Origin: an uncultured Paracoccaceae bacterium
GTDB taxonomy: Bacteria > Pseudomonadota > Alphaproteobacteria > Rhodobacterales > Rhodobacteraceae
Assembly: GCA_947503965.1 (NCBI GenBank)
Contig: CANNFU010000003.1
Span: 186,001 to 250,000, forward strand
DNA: 64,000 nucleotides
Direction of reading: 5' to 3'
Shown here: in pieces, positions 43,966 to 52,942 of the stretch
Layout of the letters: each line of letters starts with the position of its first letter
Numbering within the stretch: the stretch's first letter is position 1
Translations under genes and position numbers: made by a program
The notes under the pieces: model-generated
The model's database searches: none
The model's input: the letters and a program-made list of their open reading frames with translations, nothing else
Told to the model about the DNA's origin: nothing

Positions 43966-46293
43966 GTGCCATCATTTTCGACAACACTAGAGCAGTCCAT
44001 TCATGGGGCCCTGGCCCTTGCCAATGAACGACGCCATGAACTGGCAACTTTGGAACACTTGCTGCTGGCCCTGATTGATGAGCCGGACGCAGCCCGCGTC
44101 ATGCGCGCCTGTTCGGTCAATCTGGACGAGCTGCGCAAGGACTTGGAAGAATTTATCGAGGATGATCTTTCGACGCTGATCACCGATGTGGAAGGGTCCG
44201 AAGCCGTGCCAACGGCCGCGTTCCAGCGCGTGATCCAGCGCGCGGCGATCCACGTGCAATCCTCTGGCAGGAATGAGGTGACAGGCGCAAATGTGCTGGT
44301 CGCGATCTTTGCCGAACGCGAAAGCAACGCCGCCTACTTCCTGCAGGAACAGGATATGACCCGCTATGATGCGGTGAATTTCATCGCGCATGGTGTGGCC
44401 AAGGACCCGGCATTCGGCGAATCCCGCCCCGTGACCGGCGCGCCTGATGAAACCGAAACGGTGAATGTCGGCGCAGAGGGTGAGGAAAAGGAAAGTGCGC
44501 TTGCAAAGTACTGCGTTGATCTGAATGCCAAGGCAACAAAGGGTGATGTTGATCCCCTGATCGGCCGCGCGCATGAGGTTGAACGCTGCATTCAGGTGCT
44601 GTGCCGCCGCCGCAAGAACAACCCGCTTCTGGTGGGTGATCCCGGTGTCGGCAAAACGGCTATCGCCGAGGGTCTGGCATTCAAGATCGTGAATGGCGAA
44701 ACGCCAGAGGTATTGTCCAAGGCGACGATTTACAGCCTGGATATGGGTGCCTTGCTGGCTGGCACTCGGTATCGCGGTGATTTCGAAGAACGGCTGAAAG
44801 CCGTGATGACCGAGATGGAAAATCACAAGGATGCGGTGCTGTTCATCGATGAGATTCATACGGTGATCGGTGCCGGTGCGACATCCGGTGGCGCGATGGA
44901 TGCATCCAACCTGCTGAAACCTGCGCTGCAGGGCGGCAAGCTGCGCTGCATGGGATCGACTACCTACAAGGAATTCCGCCAGCATTTCGAAAAGGATCGC
45001 GCGCTCAGCCGCCGATTCCAGAAGATTGATGTGACTGAACCTTCCGTGCCGGATTCTATCAAGATCCTGCAGGGGCTGAAGCCGTATTTTGAGGAACATC
45101 ACCACATCAAATATACCGCTGATGCCATTAAAACGGCGGTGGAACTGTCGGCGCGCTACATCAATGACCGCAAATTGCCCGATAAAGCGATTGACGTGAT
45201 TGATGAGGCGGGTGCAGCACAGCATCTGGTGGCTGAGTCCAAGCGGCGTAAGACGATTGGCACCAAGGAAATCGAGAATGTGGTCGCGAAGATCGCCCGC
45301 ATTCCGCCCAAGAACGTGTCGAAAGATGATGCCGAGGTGCTGAAGGATCTGGAGAAGACGCTGAAGCGCGTGGTCTTTGGTCAGGATACGGCGATCGAGG
45401 CGCTGTCTTCAGCGATCAAGCTGGCGCGTGCCGGCCTGCGCGAGCCTGAAAAACCGATTGGTAACTACCTGTTCGCAGGTCCAACCGGTGTGGGTAAGAC
45501 CGAGGTGGCCAAGCAATTGGCCAGCACACTGGGCGTGGAACTGCTCCGCTTTGACATGTCGGAATACATGGAAAAGCACGCGGTTTCGCGTCTGATTGGT
45601 GCACCTCCGGGCTATGTCGGGTTTGACCAGGGCGGCATGCTGACCGATGGGGTCGATCAGAACCCGCATTGCGTGCTGCTGCTGGACGAGATGGAAAAGG
45701 CGCATCCGGATGTCTACAACATCCTGCTGCAAGTCATGGATCACGGGAAACTGACTGACCATAACGGCCGGACCACCGATTTCCGCAATGTCATCATCAT
45801 CATGACGTCCAACGCGGGCGCGGCTGAGATGTCGAAGAACGCGATGGGCTTTGGCCGCGAGGCGCGGACAGGTGAGGATACGGCGGCCATCGAGCGGACG
45901 TTCACGCCGGAATTCCGTAACCGTCTGGATGCGATCATTTCCTTCGGCGCGCTGCCGAAGCCGGTGATCATGCAGGTTGTCGAAAAGTTCGTGCTTCAGC
46001 TTGAAGCGCAGTTGATCGACCGCAATGTGCATATCGAACTGACACCTGCCGCCGCCGAATGGTTGGCCGACAAGGGCTATGATGAAAAAATGGGTGCGCG
46101 ACCCTTGGGCCGCGTCATTCAGGAACACATCAAAAAGCCGCTGGCTGAAGAACTGTTGTTCGGCAAGCTGGTCAAAGGCGGTATCGTCAAGGTCGGCGTC
46201 AAGAAAGGTGAGCTTGAATTGAAGTATGTCGAACCCGAGCAGGGCAAGATTACGGACAAAGGGAATAAGCCGCCGCTGCTGACCGCTGACTAA
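43966..46293 (+). CDS. clpA: ATP-dependent Clp protease ATP-binding subunit ClpA
   Basis: ClpA unfolds substrates and feeds them to ClpP. The 775-residue protein has the double-repeat N domain (1-145: [30 protein letters not shown]), AAA-1 with Walker A GDPGVGKT (224-231) and [14 protein letters not shown], then AAA-2 with Walker A GPTGVGKT (505-512), [13 protein letters not shown] and [16 protein letters not shown]. No ClpB-type middle coiled coil is present, which separates it from ClpB/ClpC. The start is a GTG at 43966 with GAAGGAG nine bases upstream. Many alphaproteobacteria have clpS just before clpA; none is seen here. Confidence 0.97.
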   Translation: MPSFSTTLEQSIHGALALANERRHELATLEHLLLALIDEPDAARVMRACSVNLDELRKDLEEFIEDDLSTLITDVEGSEAVPTAAFQRVIQRAAIHVQSSGRNEVTGANVLVAIFAERESNAAYFLQEQDMTRYDAVNFIAHGVAKDPAFGESRPVTGAPDETETVNVGAEGEEKESALAKYCVDLNAKATKGDVDPLIGRAHEVERCIQVLCRRRKNNPLLVGDPGVGKTAIAEGLAFKIVNGETPEVLSKATIYSLDMGALLAGTRYRGDFEERLKAVMTEMENHKDAVLFIDEIHTVIGAGATSGGAMDASNLLKPALQGGKLRCMGSTTYKEFRQHFEKDRALSRRFQKIDVTEPSVPDSIKILQGLKPYFEEHHHIKYTADAIKTAVELSARYINDRKLPDKAIDVIDEAGAAQHLVAESKRRKTIGTKEIENVVAKIARIPPKNVSKDDAEVLKDLEKTLKRVVFGQDTAIEALSSAIKLARAGLREPEKPIGNYLFAGPTGVGKTEVAKQLASTLGVELLRFDMSEYMEKHAVSRLIGAPPGYVGFDQGGMLTDGVDQNPHCVLLLDEMEKAHPDVYNILLQVMDHGKLTDHNGRTTDFRNVIIIMTSNAGAAEMSKNAMGFGREARTGEDTAAIERTFTPEFRNRLDAIISFGALPKPVIMQVVEKFVLQLEAQLIDRNVHIELTPAAAEWLADKGYDEKMGARPLGRVIQEHIKKPLAEELLFGKLVKGGIVKVGVKKGELELKYVEPEQGKITDKGNKPPLLTAD

Positions 46294-46315
46294 ATCAACT
46301 GCGGCGAGATCATTG

Positions 46316-46349
46316 AATGCCCGCAACAGCTGCTGTTGCGGGCATTTTT
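46316..46349 (+). terminator. Rho-independent terminator of clpA
   Basis: AATGCCCGCAACAGC (46316-46330) and GCTGTTGCGGGCATT (46332-46346) are perfect 15-bp arms, followed by a T-run (46345-46349). It lies 22 bases after the clpA stop. Confidence 0.95.
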
Positions 46350-46391
46350 CTTTGTCCTGTTATCTAGCAACAGCGCATATCGCATGAGGCG

Positions 46392-46436
46392 CAAAATCCT
46401 TTGAAGGATTTTGTCCAGACTTTTTGAAAAGTCTGG
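46392..46436. repeat. Tandem hairpins between clpA and the MotB-like gene
   Basis: Two perfect 10-bp stems stand side by side, each with a TG loop: CAAAATCCTT/AAGGATTTTG (46392-46413) and CCAGACTTTT/AAAAGTCTGG (46415-46436). They end four bases before the stop of the leftward MotB-like gene and can act as its 3' end. They resemble the pair between bchY and bchZ and look like a dispersed repeat type. Confidence 0.85.
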
Positions 46437-46440
46437 GTGC

Positions 46441-48114
46441 CTAACGCTCTGTCAGTTTCAGCTCGATCCGCCGGTTTTGGGCGCGGGCTTCGGGTGTGTT
46501 TTCGGGATTGAGAGGCTGAAACTCACCAAAGCCGTTCGCGGCAAGCCGCTGTGGCGGGATGCCCAGATCTTCGGACATGAACCGCACTACGGACAGTGCG
46601 CGCGCCTGGCTCAACTCCCAGTTATCGGCATAGCGGCTGCCCCGACTGACAGGGATGTCGTCGGTATGCCCATCGACGCGGATGACCCAGTCGATCCCCG
46701 GCGGGATGTCGTTGGCGATGCTGCGCAGGATATCAGCGATATTGGCGATCTCGGCCTGACCCTCTGGGGAAAGCTGTGCGCGGCCGGGCTGAAACAGCAC
46801 CTCCGAGGCAAAGATGAAGCGATCACCTTCAATCCGAATGCGGTCCTGCCCTTCCAGCACATCACGTAGCTGACCAAAAAAGTCCGATTTGAACCGCGCA
46901 AGCCGTTCGGCTTCTTGCTCCAGCCGGGCCGCTTCGGCCTCTAGACGGATGCGCTCGGCCTCTTCCAATGCGCGTCGCTGGCGCTCTTCGGCGGCGACGC
47001 GGGCAAGGGCCGTATTCAGCTGTGATCCCAGCGTTTCGATCTGCACCTGCGCCTCGCGATCGGCTTCTTCGGCAAGGTTCAGAAGGGATTGAAGGTTGCC
47101 GACCTGCGTGCGCAGTGCGGTGATCTGTTCATTCAGCAATGCCACCTGTCGCTGGCTTTCGGCTGACAATGCTTCTTGCGCTGCCAATTCCGCGTTCGCT
47201 ATGGCGAGCAGTGCAGCCTGTTCCTCTGCGTCTGTCGCTTGGGTGCTTTGATTGCGCAATGCCGCGCGTGCCTCGGCTAGTTGGCGCAAAAGGTTGTTGT
47301 TTTCGGCATCCAATGACCCTTGCAGCGCCTCAAGCTCTGCCTGCGCGGCCCGGGCGGCGGCCAGCAGGGTCAGCGTTTCTTCGGCTTCTTGTCTTTGCCG
47401 TTCAAGGTTCAGCGTCATCGCAGTTAGTTCAGTATCTGCGTTCGCCAGCCGTTCGCGCAGCGCCTTTGCCGCGGCGGCATCGGCCAATTGCGCGGTCTCC
47501 AGCGCTGTGATCTGTGCGGTATTCGCGTCATTCTCGGTCTCAAGATCAGCGATCAGCGCCTCGAGGGCTTCGCGCCGTGCTGCTGCAAGGCGCGCGGCTT
47601 CGGTACTCGCGTCAATCTCGGTCCGCGCCTGGACGAGGGCGAGGTTCAGTGCCTCTTGCTGCGACAAAAGCCGCTCCTGTTCCGCCTCAAGCCCCGCGAT
47701 ATTGGCCAACGTGTCAGTGCGTTCGGCCAGCAAACCAGCCACTTGCGCCTCGAACGTGGTAATCTCACTTTGTGCCTGGGCCAGTGCCTGATCCTGTGCT
47801 TCGCGTTCAGCGATCAGGGCCGCAATCCGCCCAGATTGTTGTTGGGCCAGTGCATTCGCTGCATCCAGATCAGAGGTCAGCGCCGCCGACCTGTCCCGCT
47901 CCAGCCCCAGCGTTGCGGTCAGTGACGCGACTTCGTCGCTCAGCAAATCCAGCTCGCTTTCCTGCCCGGTGATCTGTTCACGCAAAACAAACTGGATCAC
48001 CATAAAGATCGTCAGCACGAACATCAGCACCAGCAACAGCCCGGTCATCGCATCCACGAAACCCGGCCAGATGGCGTTCTGGAACCTGTTCGATGATCTG
48101 CGGCTCAGCGCCAT
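46441..48114 (-). CDS. MotB/OmpA-like peptidoglycan-binding protein with long coiled coil
   Basis: A 557-residue inner-membrane protein. One membrane helix (about 17-44; WPGFVDAMTGLLLVLMFVL) carries Asp21, equivalent to the proton-binding Asp of MotB/ExbD. An Ala/Glu/Gln-rich coiled coil of about 330 residues follows (roughly 55-390), then an OmpA-like peptidoglycan-binding domain (VLFQPGRAQLSPEGQAEI, VDGHTDDIPVS, NWELSQARALSVV, AQNRRIELKL). With the MotA-like protein encoded three bases upstream it should form an ion-driven motor that reaches the cell wall. It is not a flagellar MotB by context, and its role is unknown. Coding Ala/Gln richness produces long spurious frames on the other strand. 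Confidence 0.85.
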   Translation of the reverse strand: MALSRRSSNRFQNAIWPGFVDAMTGLLLVLMFVLTIFMVIQFVLREQITGQESELDLLSDEVASLTATLGLERDRSAALTSDLDAANALAQQQSGRIAALIAEREAQDQALAQAQSEITTFEAQVAGLLAERTDTLANIAGLEAEQERLLSQQEALNLALVQARTEIDASTEAARLAAARREALEALIADLETENDANTAQITALETAQLADAAAAKALRERLANADTELTAMTLNLERQRQEAEETLTLLAAARAAQAELEALQGSLDAENNNLLRQLAEARAALRNQSTQATDAEEQAALLAIANAELAAQEALSAESQRQVALLNEQITALRTQVGNLQSLLNLAEEADREAQVQIETLGSQLNTALARVAAEERQRRALEEAERIRLEAEAARLEQEAERLARFKSDFFGQLRDVLEGQDRIRIEGDRFIFASEVLFQPGRAQLSPEGQAEIANIADILRSIANDIPPGIDWVIRVDGHTDDIPVSRGSRYADNWELSQARALSVVRFMSEDLGIPPQRLAANGFGEFQPLNPENTPEARAQNRRIELKLTER

Positions 48115-48117
48115 GGA

Positions 48118-49266
48118 TCAGCCCCGCTCGCGGATCGCGCTGGCCAATGTGGCAAGATCGCCCCGCAGATCGCCGATGCTTTCCTGCCGGCCCGCCGACA
48201 TCTCTTCGAGGATGCGCAAAAGCTGGACGTCGATCGACCGCAGGCGCATGCGGCTTTCGGCGTCGATGCCTTCCATGCCGCTATCGTCGAGCTTTTTGAT
48301 CAATGCTTCCTGCCCTTCGGCCACGCGCGTCAGCAGGTCCGTGCTGCTATTGGTGATATTTGCCTGCGCCAGCTTCTCAACCGATGCAGCAAGCGACGCA
48401 AAGCGTTTGTCGTTTTCCTCGCGGTCGGCATCGGTCTGGCCCATCATCATCTGGATCGTGTCCATCAGCTCACCCAGTTGATCGACAAAGGCCCCCATCG
48501 CGCCCATATCAGCCCCGGCCCCTTCGTCGCCGTCAATCCCGACGCGGGTGATTGTCGACATCCATTCTTCCAGTTCGCGATAGAACCGGTTCTGCCCATG
48601 GCCGGCAAACAGCTCCAGCAGGCCCACGATCAGCGATCCTGCCAGACCGAGGAGCGAGCTTGAGAATGCCGTGCCCATCCCGCCCAACTGGCTTTCCAGA
48701 CCGGATTGCAGCCGGGCAAAGATGTCTGCGCCATCTTCGCCATCGCCGGGGTTGAGTGACCGGATCGTCTCAACAAGCGCCGGTACTGTGGTGGCGAGAC
48801 CGTAAAACGTTCCCAAAAGGCCAAGAAAAATCAGGACGTTCCCGATATAGCGCGTGATCTCGCGATCTTCGTCAATCCGCTGTGCCACGGAATCGAGGAT
48901 CGACCGTCCCGAGGATGAAGACACCTGCGTGCGCGCGCCCCGCTGTCGCAACAGCGTGGCCAGCGGTGCCAACAGCGACGGGGCCGAGGTGTAGCTATGC
49001 CCGCCCGTTTCCCTGGCGAACCGTTCGATCCAGCGGACCGATTTCATCAGCAGGAATACCTGATTGATGCAGGACAGCACCCCGATGACGAACACCGCCA
49101 GGATCACCCCATTCAGATAGGGGTTTGAATTGTAGATCGCGATGATCTGCGTCTGGCCCAGATAAAAACCGGCACCCACCAATCCCAGCACTGTCAACAT
49201 GAACAGAATCTGGCGGATTGGTTGTGAAAATTGCGGTTGTGCCTTGCGTTCCCGTTTTTCCGACAA
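48118..49266 (-). CDS. MotA/TolQ/ExbB-like proton channel protein
   Basis: A 382-residue inner-membrane protein. Helices lie near 17-37, 49-72, 138-158 and 185-206; the last two (NVLIFLGLLGTFYGLATTVPAL and LGGMGTAFSSSLLGLAGSL) are the conserved MotA_ExbB pore region with GLLGTFYGL and GTAFSSSLLGL. A cytoplasmic C-terminal tail of about 170 residues is helical and acidic (FVDQLGELMDTIQMMMGQ, LLRILEEMSAGRQESIGDL). Its gene is three bases before the MotB-like gene, and the two form a conserved pair in this group of bacteria. ZorAB-like defence or cell-envelope roles are both conceivable; no partner defence genes are present. Confidence 0.85.
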   Translation of the reverse strand: MSEKRERKAQPQFSQPIRQILFMLTVLGLVGAGFYLGQTQIIAIYNSNPYLNGVILAVFVIGVLSCINQVFLLMKSVRWIERFARETGGHSYTSAPSLLAPLATLLRQRGARTQVSSSSGRSILDSVAQRIDEDREITRYIGNVLIFLGLLGTFYGLATTVPALVETIRSLNPGDGEDGADIFARLQSGLESQLGGMGTAFSSSLLGLAGSLIVGLLELFAGHGQNRFYRELEEWMSTITRVGIDGDEGAGADMGAMGAFVDQLGELMDTIQMMMGQTDADREENDKRFASLAASVEKLAQANITNSSTDLLTRVAEGQEALIKKLDDSGMEGIDAESRMRLRSIDVQLLRILEEMSAGRQESIGDLRGDLATLASAIRERG

Positions 49267-49355
49267 GGGAGGGCGTCCTCATATTGTGTTTTATGTTTGC
49301 CCCGATAGCACCATATAGCGGTATCCGCGCAAACCCAAATAAAATTAGGGTCGCG

Positions 49356-49886
49356 TCATGTTGCCGTCAGGGCACGCACGCGTTGGACCAGCCAGGCCAT
49401 GTCATCATCACGAATGCCCATCTCGGTCAGGTGCTGGGCTGTGTTGTACAGGTATTCCGTATTCGGCCCACGCCCGCCAACCGCACGGGCGATGATTTGC
49501 GCCTGTTTTTCAAGATCGAATTGGCAATACTGCACGTGATCGCGGTTGATGATATAGGCAAGGGCCGGGATCTTTTCGCCATCATCTGTCACCAGATCGA
49601 CCGTGTCTTCATAGTAAGCCGATGAGATCAGTTCGCGTTCGCGCAGCATCGCAAGCACGGCGTCTTCTTCGTTTTCTGCAACTTGGAACGCCACGCCCGT
49701 ACATTGCCCGCCCGGATCAGTGTCCAGCGCGAGAACAAGACCCGGATCATCCTCTGACCCGCGGTGATGGATGGACAGCATGCAGAAACTGCGGTGGTAA
49801 TCATGCAATCGCGCCTTGACCTTGCGTGTTGGCATGAAGCCGGGGTTCCACAGCAGTGACCCATACCCAAAGACCCAAAGCGACAT
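49356..49886 (-). CDS. chaC: ChaC-like glutathione-specific gamma-glutamylcyclotransferase
   Basis: A 176-residue cytoplasmic enzyme that cleaves glutathione to 5-oxoproline and Cys-Gly. MSLWVFGYGSLLWNPGF contains the YGSLxWxP substrate loop of the ChaC family, HRSFCMLSIHHRGSEDDPGLVLAL matches the second block, and the catalytic Glu is in LRERELISSAYYED. The length is usual for bacterial members. AAGGAACG lies before the ATG at 49886. It follows the idi operon at 59 bases on the same strand and may be read separately. Confidence 0.93.
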   Translation of the reverse strand: MSLWVFGYGSLLWNPGFMPTRKVKARLHDYHRSFCMLSIHHRGSEDDPGLVLALDTDPGGQCTGVAFQVAENEEDAVLAMLRERELISSAYYEDTVDLVTDDGEKIPALAYIINRDHVQYCQFDLEKQAQIIARAVGGRGPNTEYLYNTAQHLTEMGIRDDDMAWLVQRVRALTAT

Positions 49887-49945
49887 GTTCTACGTTCCTT
49901 TCCGTCCTTGCCCATAAACACCGGAAAGAACGAAAGGAAAAGGTC

Positions 49946-50479
49946 CTAGACCGCACGCATCAGATCGCCAAAGATCGCGGCGGTATGATCCTGGAGATAA
50001 ATCCGCAACCATGGGGTATACTGCGATGGATGCCGGGCGACGTCGGCTGATAGATCATAGAAATCCATCCAGCGGATCGCCATGACCTCTTCGGGGTTGG
50101 GTGTGACCTTCAGATCGTTCGGTGCATCGGCCACATAGACCTGCACAACCTCATGTTCGATCAGCCCGCCGCCCACATCGGCCCGGTATTCGATCTGATC
50201 GCGGTGCGATGGGTACAGGCCCCTGATCCCCAATTCTTCATCCAGCCGCCGGATCGCGCAGTCAGCCGGGTCTTCGTCCCATTCGGGGTGGGTGCAGCAT
50301 GTATTCGCCCAGAGGCCGGGTGTATGATACTTGCCCATCGCCCGCTGCTGGATCAGCACGCGCCCCTTGTTCATCACAAAGACACTGACCGCCTTGTGTT
50401 TCAGCCCGCGCTGATGCGCGTCCAGCTTTTCAACCGGTTTAAGCACGCCTTTATCCCAGGCCGGGATCATGATCGTCAT
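49946..50479 (-). CDS. idi: Isopentenyl-diphosphate delta-isomerase, type I
   Basis: Idi interconverts isopentenyl and dimethylallyl diphosphate, which supplies the allylic primer for CrtE. The 177-residue Nudix-fold protein has LKHKAVSVFVMNKGRVLIQQ, the catalytic Cys in LWANTCCTHPEWDEDP, the Glu motif RLDEELGIRG and a C-terminal HPSQYTPWLRIYL. The ATG overlaps the bchP stop by four bases, so it ends the bchG-BCD-bchP-idi operon, the same arrangement as in Rhodobacter. Confidence 0.96.
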   Translation of the reverse strand: MTIMIPAWDKGVLKPVEKLDAHQRGLKHKAVSVFVMNKGRVLIQQRAMGKYHTPGLWANTCCTHPEWDEDPADCAIRRLDEELGIRGLYPSHRDQIEYRADVGGGLIEHEVVQVYVADAPNDLKVTPNPEEVMAIRWMDFYDLSADVARHPSQYTPWLRIYLQDHTAAIFGDLMRAV

Positions 50480-51657
50480 GTGCGCAACGGCGACACGAGG
50501 CGCGTCAGATGCGCGAGGTTCTTGATACCGATTTTCAGGTGTGCCATCGGCCGTGCCTTTACCAGTTTTTTGTTCATATACGCCTCAAAGGTCAGCTTTT
50601 GCACGTCAACATCATGACACAGGGAGACAAACCGCTCGCGCCGTTCGTCGCTGCGGTAATAGGCGTTTTGCATCGCCCCCAACACCCGGAACACCTGTTT
50701 GTGTTCGCGCATGAAAAGTTTCCGCGCCAGTTGCAAATCTTTTACGCGCCCTGATGCCAAAGTGGCCGCTGCTGCAGTCGCAGCGACCCGTCCGCCGACC
50801 ATGGCGTAATAGATGCCTTCGCCGGACGACGGCGCGACCACACCTGCCGCATCACCGGCCAGCACCACGTCCTTGCCATTGTCCCAGCGGTCCAATGGTT
50901 TCAAGGGGATCGGCGCGCCTTCCTTGCGGATTGTCTTGCAATCGGTCAGCCCGGATGCGGCCCGCAGTTCGGCAGTGGCCTTTTTGACATCGACCGTTTT
51001 GATCATCGATCCCATGCCAACGCTGGCCTGCCCACCATGGGGGAAAACCCAGCCGTAAAAATCGGGCGAGATACGCCCGTCATAGATCACGTCACAGCGT
51101 TGTGGGTCGTAGACGGCGTTCGCCTCGGGCGCTTCGATAATCTCGTGATAGGCGATCACATAGGGGATTTTGTCGCCATCCTTGATCTCGGCCCGCGCGA
51201 CATTGGACCGCGCCCCGTCGGCACCGATGACCAGCTTTGCGGTCAGCTTCATTTCATTTCCGCTGATCTTGTCGCGATAGGCGACATGTGTGCCGTTTTC
51301 GTCCCGTTCGATCCGTGTAAAGGTGCCGCTGTAACGATGGGCGCCCGCCTCTTTCGCGCGCACCCGCAGGAATTCATCGAAATGTTCACGGTCGACCATG
51401 CCGACAAAGCCGTTTTCAATCGGGATATCCACATGGCGCTGCGTGGGCGAGATCATGCGCGCAGTGTTCACCTTGGCGACCAATTGTTCATCAGGAATGT
51501 GGAAATCTGCGATCAGACGGGGTGGGATCGCGCCACCACACGGCTTGATCCGCCCCTCGCGGTCGATAAAGGCGACGCTGTGCCCGGATCGGGCAAGGTC
51601 TTCGGCGGCGGTGGCCCCGGATGGGCCAGCGCCCACGACAACGACATCATATTGCAT
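50476..51657 (-). CDS. bchP: Geranylgeranyl reductase
   Basis: BchP reduces the geranylgeranyl tail of bacteriochlorophyll to phytyl in three NADPH-dependent steps. The 393-residue flavoprotein begins MQYDVVVVGAGPSGATAAEDLA with the GxGxxG fold, has FIDREGRIKPCGGAIPPRL and MVDREHFDEFLRVRA, LVIGADGARSNVARA, and VLAGDAAGVVAPSSGEGIYYAM, all BchP/ChlP blocks. It lies three bases after the BCD-family gene and overlaps idi. Confidence 0.97.
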   Translation of the reverse strand: MQYDVVVVGAGPSGATAAEDLARSGHSVAFIDREGRIKPCGGAIPPRLIADFHIPDEQLVAKVNTARMISPTQRHVDIPIENGFVGMVDREHFDEFLRVRAKEAGAHRYSGTFTRIERDENGTHVAYRDKISGNEMKLTAKLVIGADGARSNVARAEIKDGDKIPYVIAYHEIIEAPEANAVYDPQRCDVIYDGRISPDFYGWVFPHGGQASVGMGSMIKTVDVKKATAELRAASGLTDCKTIRKEGAPIPLKPLDRWDNGKDVVLAGDAAGVVAPSSGEGIYYAMVGGRVAATAAAATLASGRVKDLQLARKLFMREHKQVFRVLGAMQNAYYRSDERRERFVSLCHDVDVQKLTFEAYMNKKLVKARPMAHLKIGIKNLAHLTRLVSPLRT

Positions 51658-51660
51658 TGG

Positions 51661-52941
51661 CTATTCTCCCGGAACGAGGGTGGCGGATTGCATTTTGCGA
51701 TCCATGATTTTGGCGGCCATGGCGGCGGCCGCGATGAAAAGGGCGGCTTCGGCGATAAAGACGGATCCAAAGGCCTGCGTGTCGGTCATGCCGGTGCGCA
51801 AGAGGTCGACCATGCCCGCACCAACCAACCCGCCAAACCCTGCAGCAATGGCCTGTGCAGCACCCCAAAGGCCCATGCGAGTGCCTTCGCGTTGCCCACG
51901 TCCTTGCCCGGCCAATGCCATCATTGAACCGATGGCGGCAACGGCGAACATCCCGTTGAAGAAGCCAAGCAGCATCACGGCAGGCACGATCGGTGCCGTC
52001 GGTCCAAGCGGGCCGAGAATGGTGATAATGGCCAGCGCCGCAGCAGAGCCCATGCAGCCCGCCATGACCCAATTGCGCAATGCGCCGATCTTCAGCCCCG
52101 TCGCCATGATCCCGACAGTCAGCATCCCGATGAACACACCGCCGTTTTGCGCACCGGACAGCGACGTGGATTGGCCCGGCGTGAAGCCGAAGACAAGGCC
52201 TGCATACGGTTCAAGGATCAGTTCCTGCATGAAATAGGCGGTCATGGACAGAAACACGAAAATGGTGAAATTGCGGGCTTTACGTTCTGACCACACCTCG
52301 CGCAGACCGTCCATGAACGGGGTCGCATCAGGTTCGCGGATGGCGATCAGTTTACGCTCGACCCCCCAGACAGCAAGGCATGTGACCAGCGTTGCTGTCG
52401 TCACAACGATGCCCACGATTTTGAGCAGCAGTTGCGGTGAATAGGGATCAATGAACTGCCCGACAATGCCAGCGGTTGCCGCGATGCCAAAGATCATCAT
52501 CAGCCATGTGATTGTCGCGGCGGCTGCCCGGCGATGGGGCGCCGTTGTCGTCGCCAGCAGCGCCAGCAGCGATGTGCCAGAGGCGCCAACACCAAGGCCG
52601 ATCAGCGTATAGGCGATGATCGACACCGTCAGACCCAGCGCAAAGGAGTGTTCAAACGCCAGTACACCGCAAGCCGCCATAAAGGCTCCCAGCGCAAGGG
52701 CGGCCATGCCGCCGATGATCCAGCGCGTGCGATGTCCGCCGGTATCAGAATAAAATCCCCAATGGGGGCGAGTCAGTTGGATGCCGTAATGCAAACCCAC
52801 CAGCAGCCCCGGTAGGATCGCAGGCAGCGACAGTTCGACAACCATCAGCCGGTTCAGGGTGGATGTGGTTAAAACAACAATGGCACCCAGCGCCATCTGC
52901 ACAAAGCCAAGTCGGACAATCTGGAACCAGGATAGTTGCAT
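51661..52941 (-). CDS. BCD-family (PucC/LhaA-like) membrane protein
   Basis: A 426-residue protein with twelve hydrophobic segments, of the bacteriochlorophyll-delivery branch of the major facilitator superfamily. IVRLGFVQMALGAIVVLTTS, STLNRLMVVELSLPAILPG, GLHYGIQLTRPHWGFYSDTGGHRTR and MQELILEPYAGLVFGFTPG are family blocks. It corresponds to the bchG-neighbouring orf428/bch2 of Rhodobacter. Members are thought to help antenna assembly or pigment handling; direct transport is not proven. It sits one base after bchG and three before bchP. Confidence 0.92.
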   Translation of the reverse strand: MQLSWFQIVRLGFVQMALGAIVVLTTSTLNRLMVVELSLPAILPGLLVGLHYGIQLTRPHWGFYSDTGGHRTRWIIGGMAALALGAFMAACGVLAFEHSFALGLTVSIIAYTLIGLGVGASGTSLLALLATTTAPHRRAAAATITWLMMIFGIAATAGIVGQFIDPYSPQLLLKIVGIVVTTATLVTCLAVWGVERKLIAIREPDATPFMDGLREVWSERKARNFTIFVFLSMTAYFMQELILEPYAGLVFGFTPGQSTSLSGAQNGGVFIGMLTVGIMATGLKIGALRNWVMAGCMGSAAALAIITILGPLGPTAPIVPAVMLLGFFNGMFAVAAIGSMMALAGQGRGQREGTRMGLWGAAQAIAAGFGGLVGAGMVDLLRTGMTDTQAFGSVFIAEAALFIAAAAMAAKIMDRKMQSATLVPGE

Positions 52942-52942
52942 T

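Noticed and set aside
43730-43990. Small open frame before clpA considered as clpS
   Set aside because: It lacks ClpS motifs, overlaps the gloB end in another frame, and its sequence over the hairpin is not protein-like.
47252-47791. Ser/Ala/Arg-rich open frame on the plus strand
   Set aside because: It is a shadow of the Ala/Glu/Gln-rich coiled coil of the MotB-like gene.
48118-49266. MotA-like protein as ZorA of a Zorya defence system
   Set aside because: The long coiled coil is in the MotB-like partner instead, and no zorC, zorD or zorE-type gene is adjacent.
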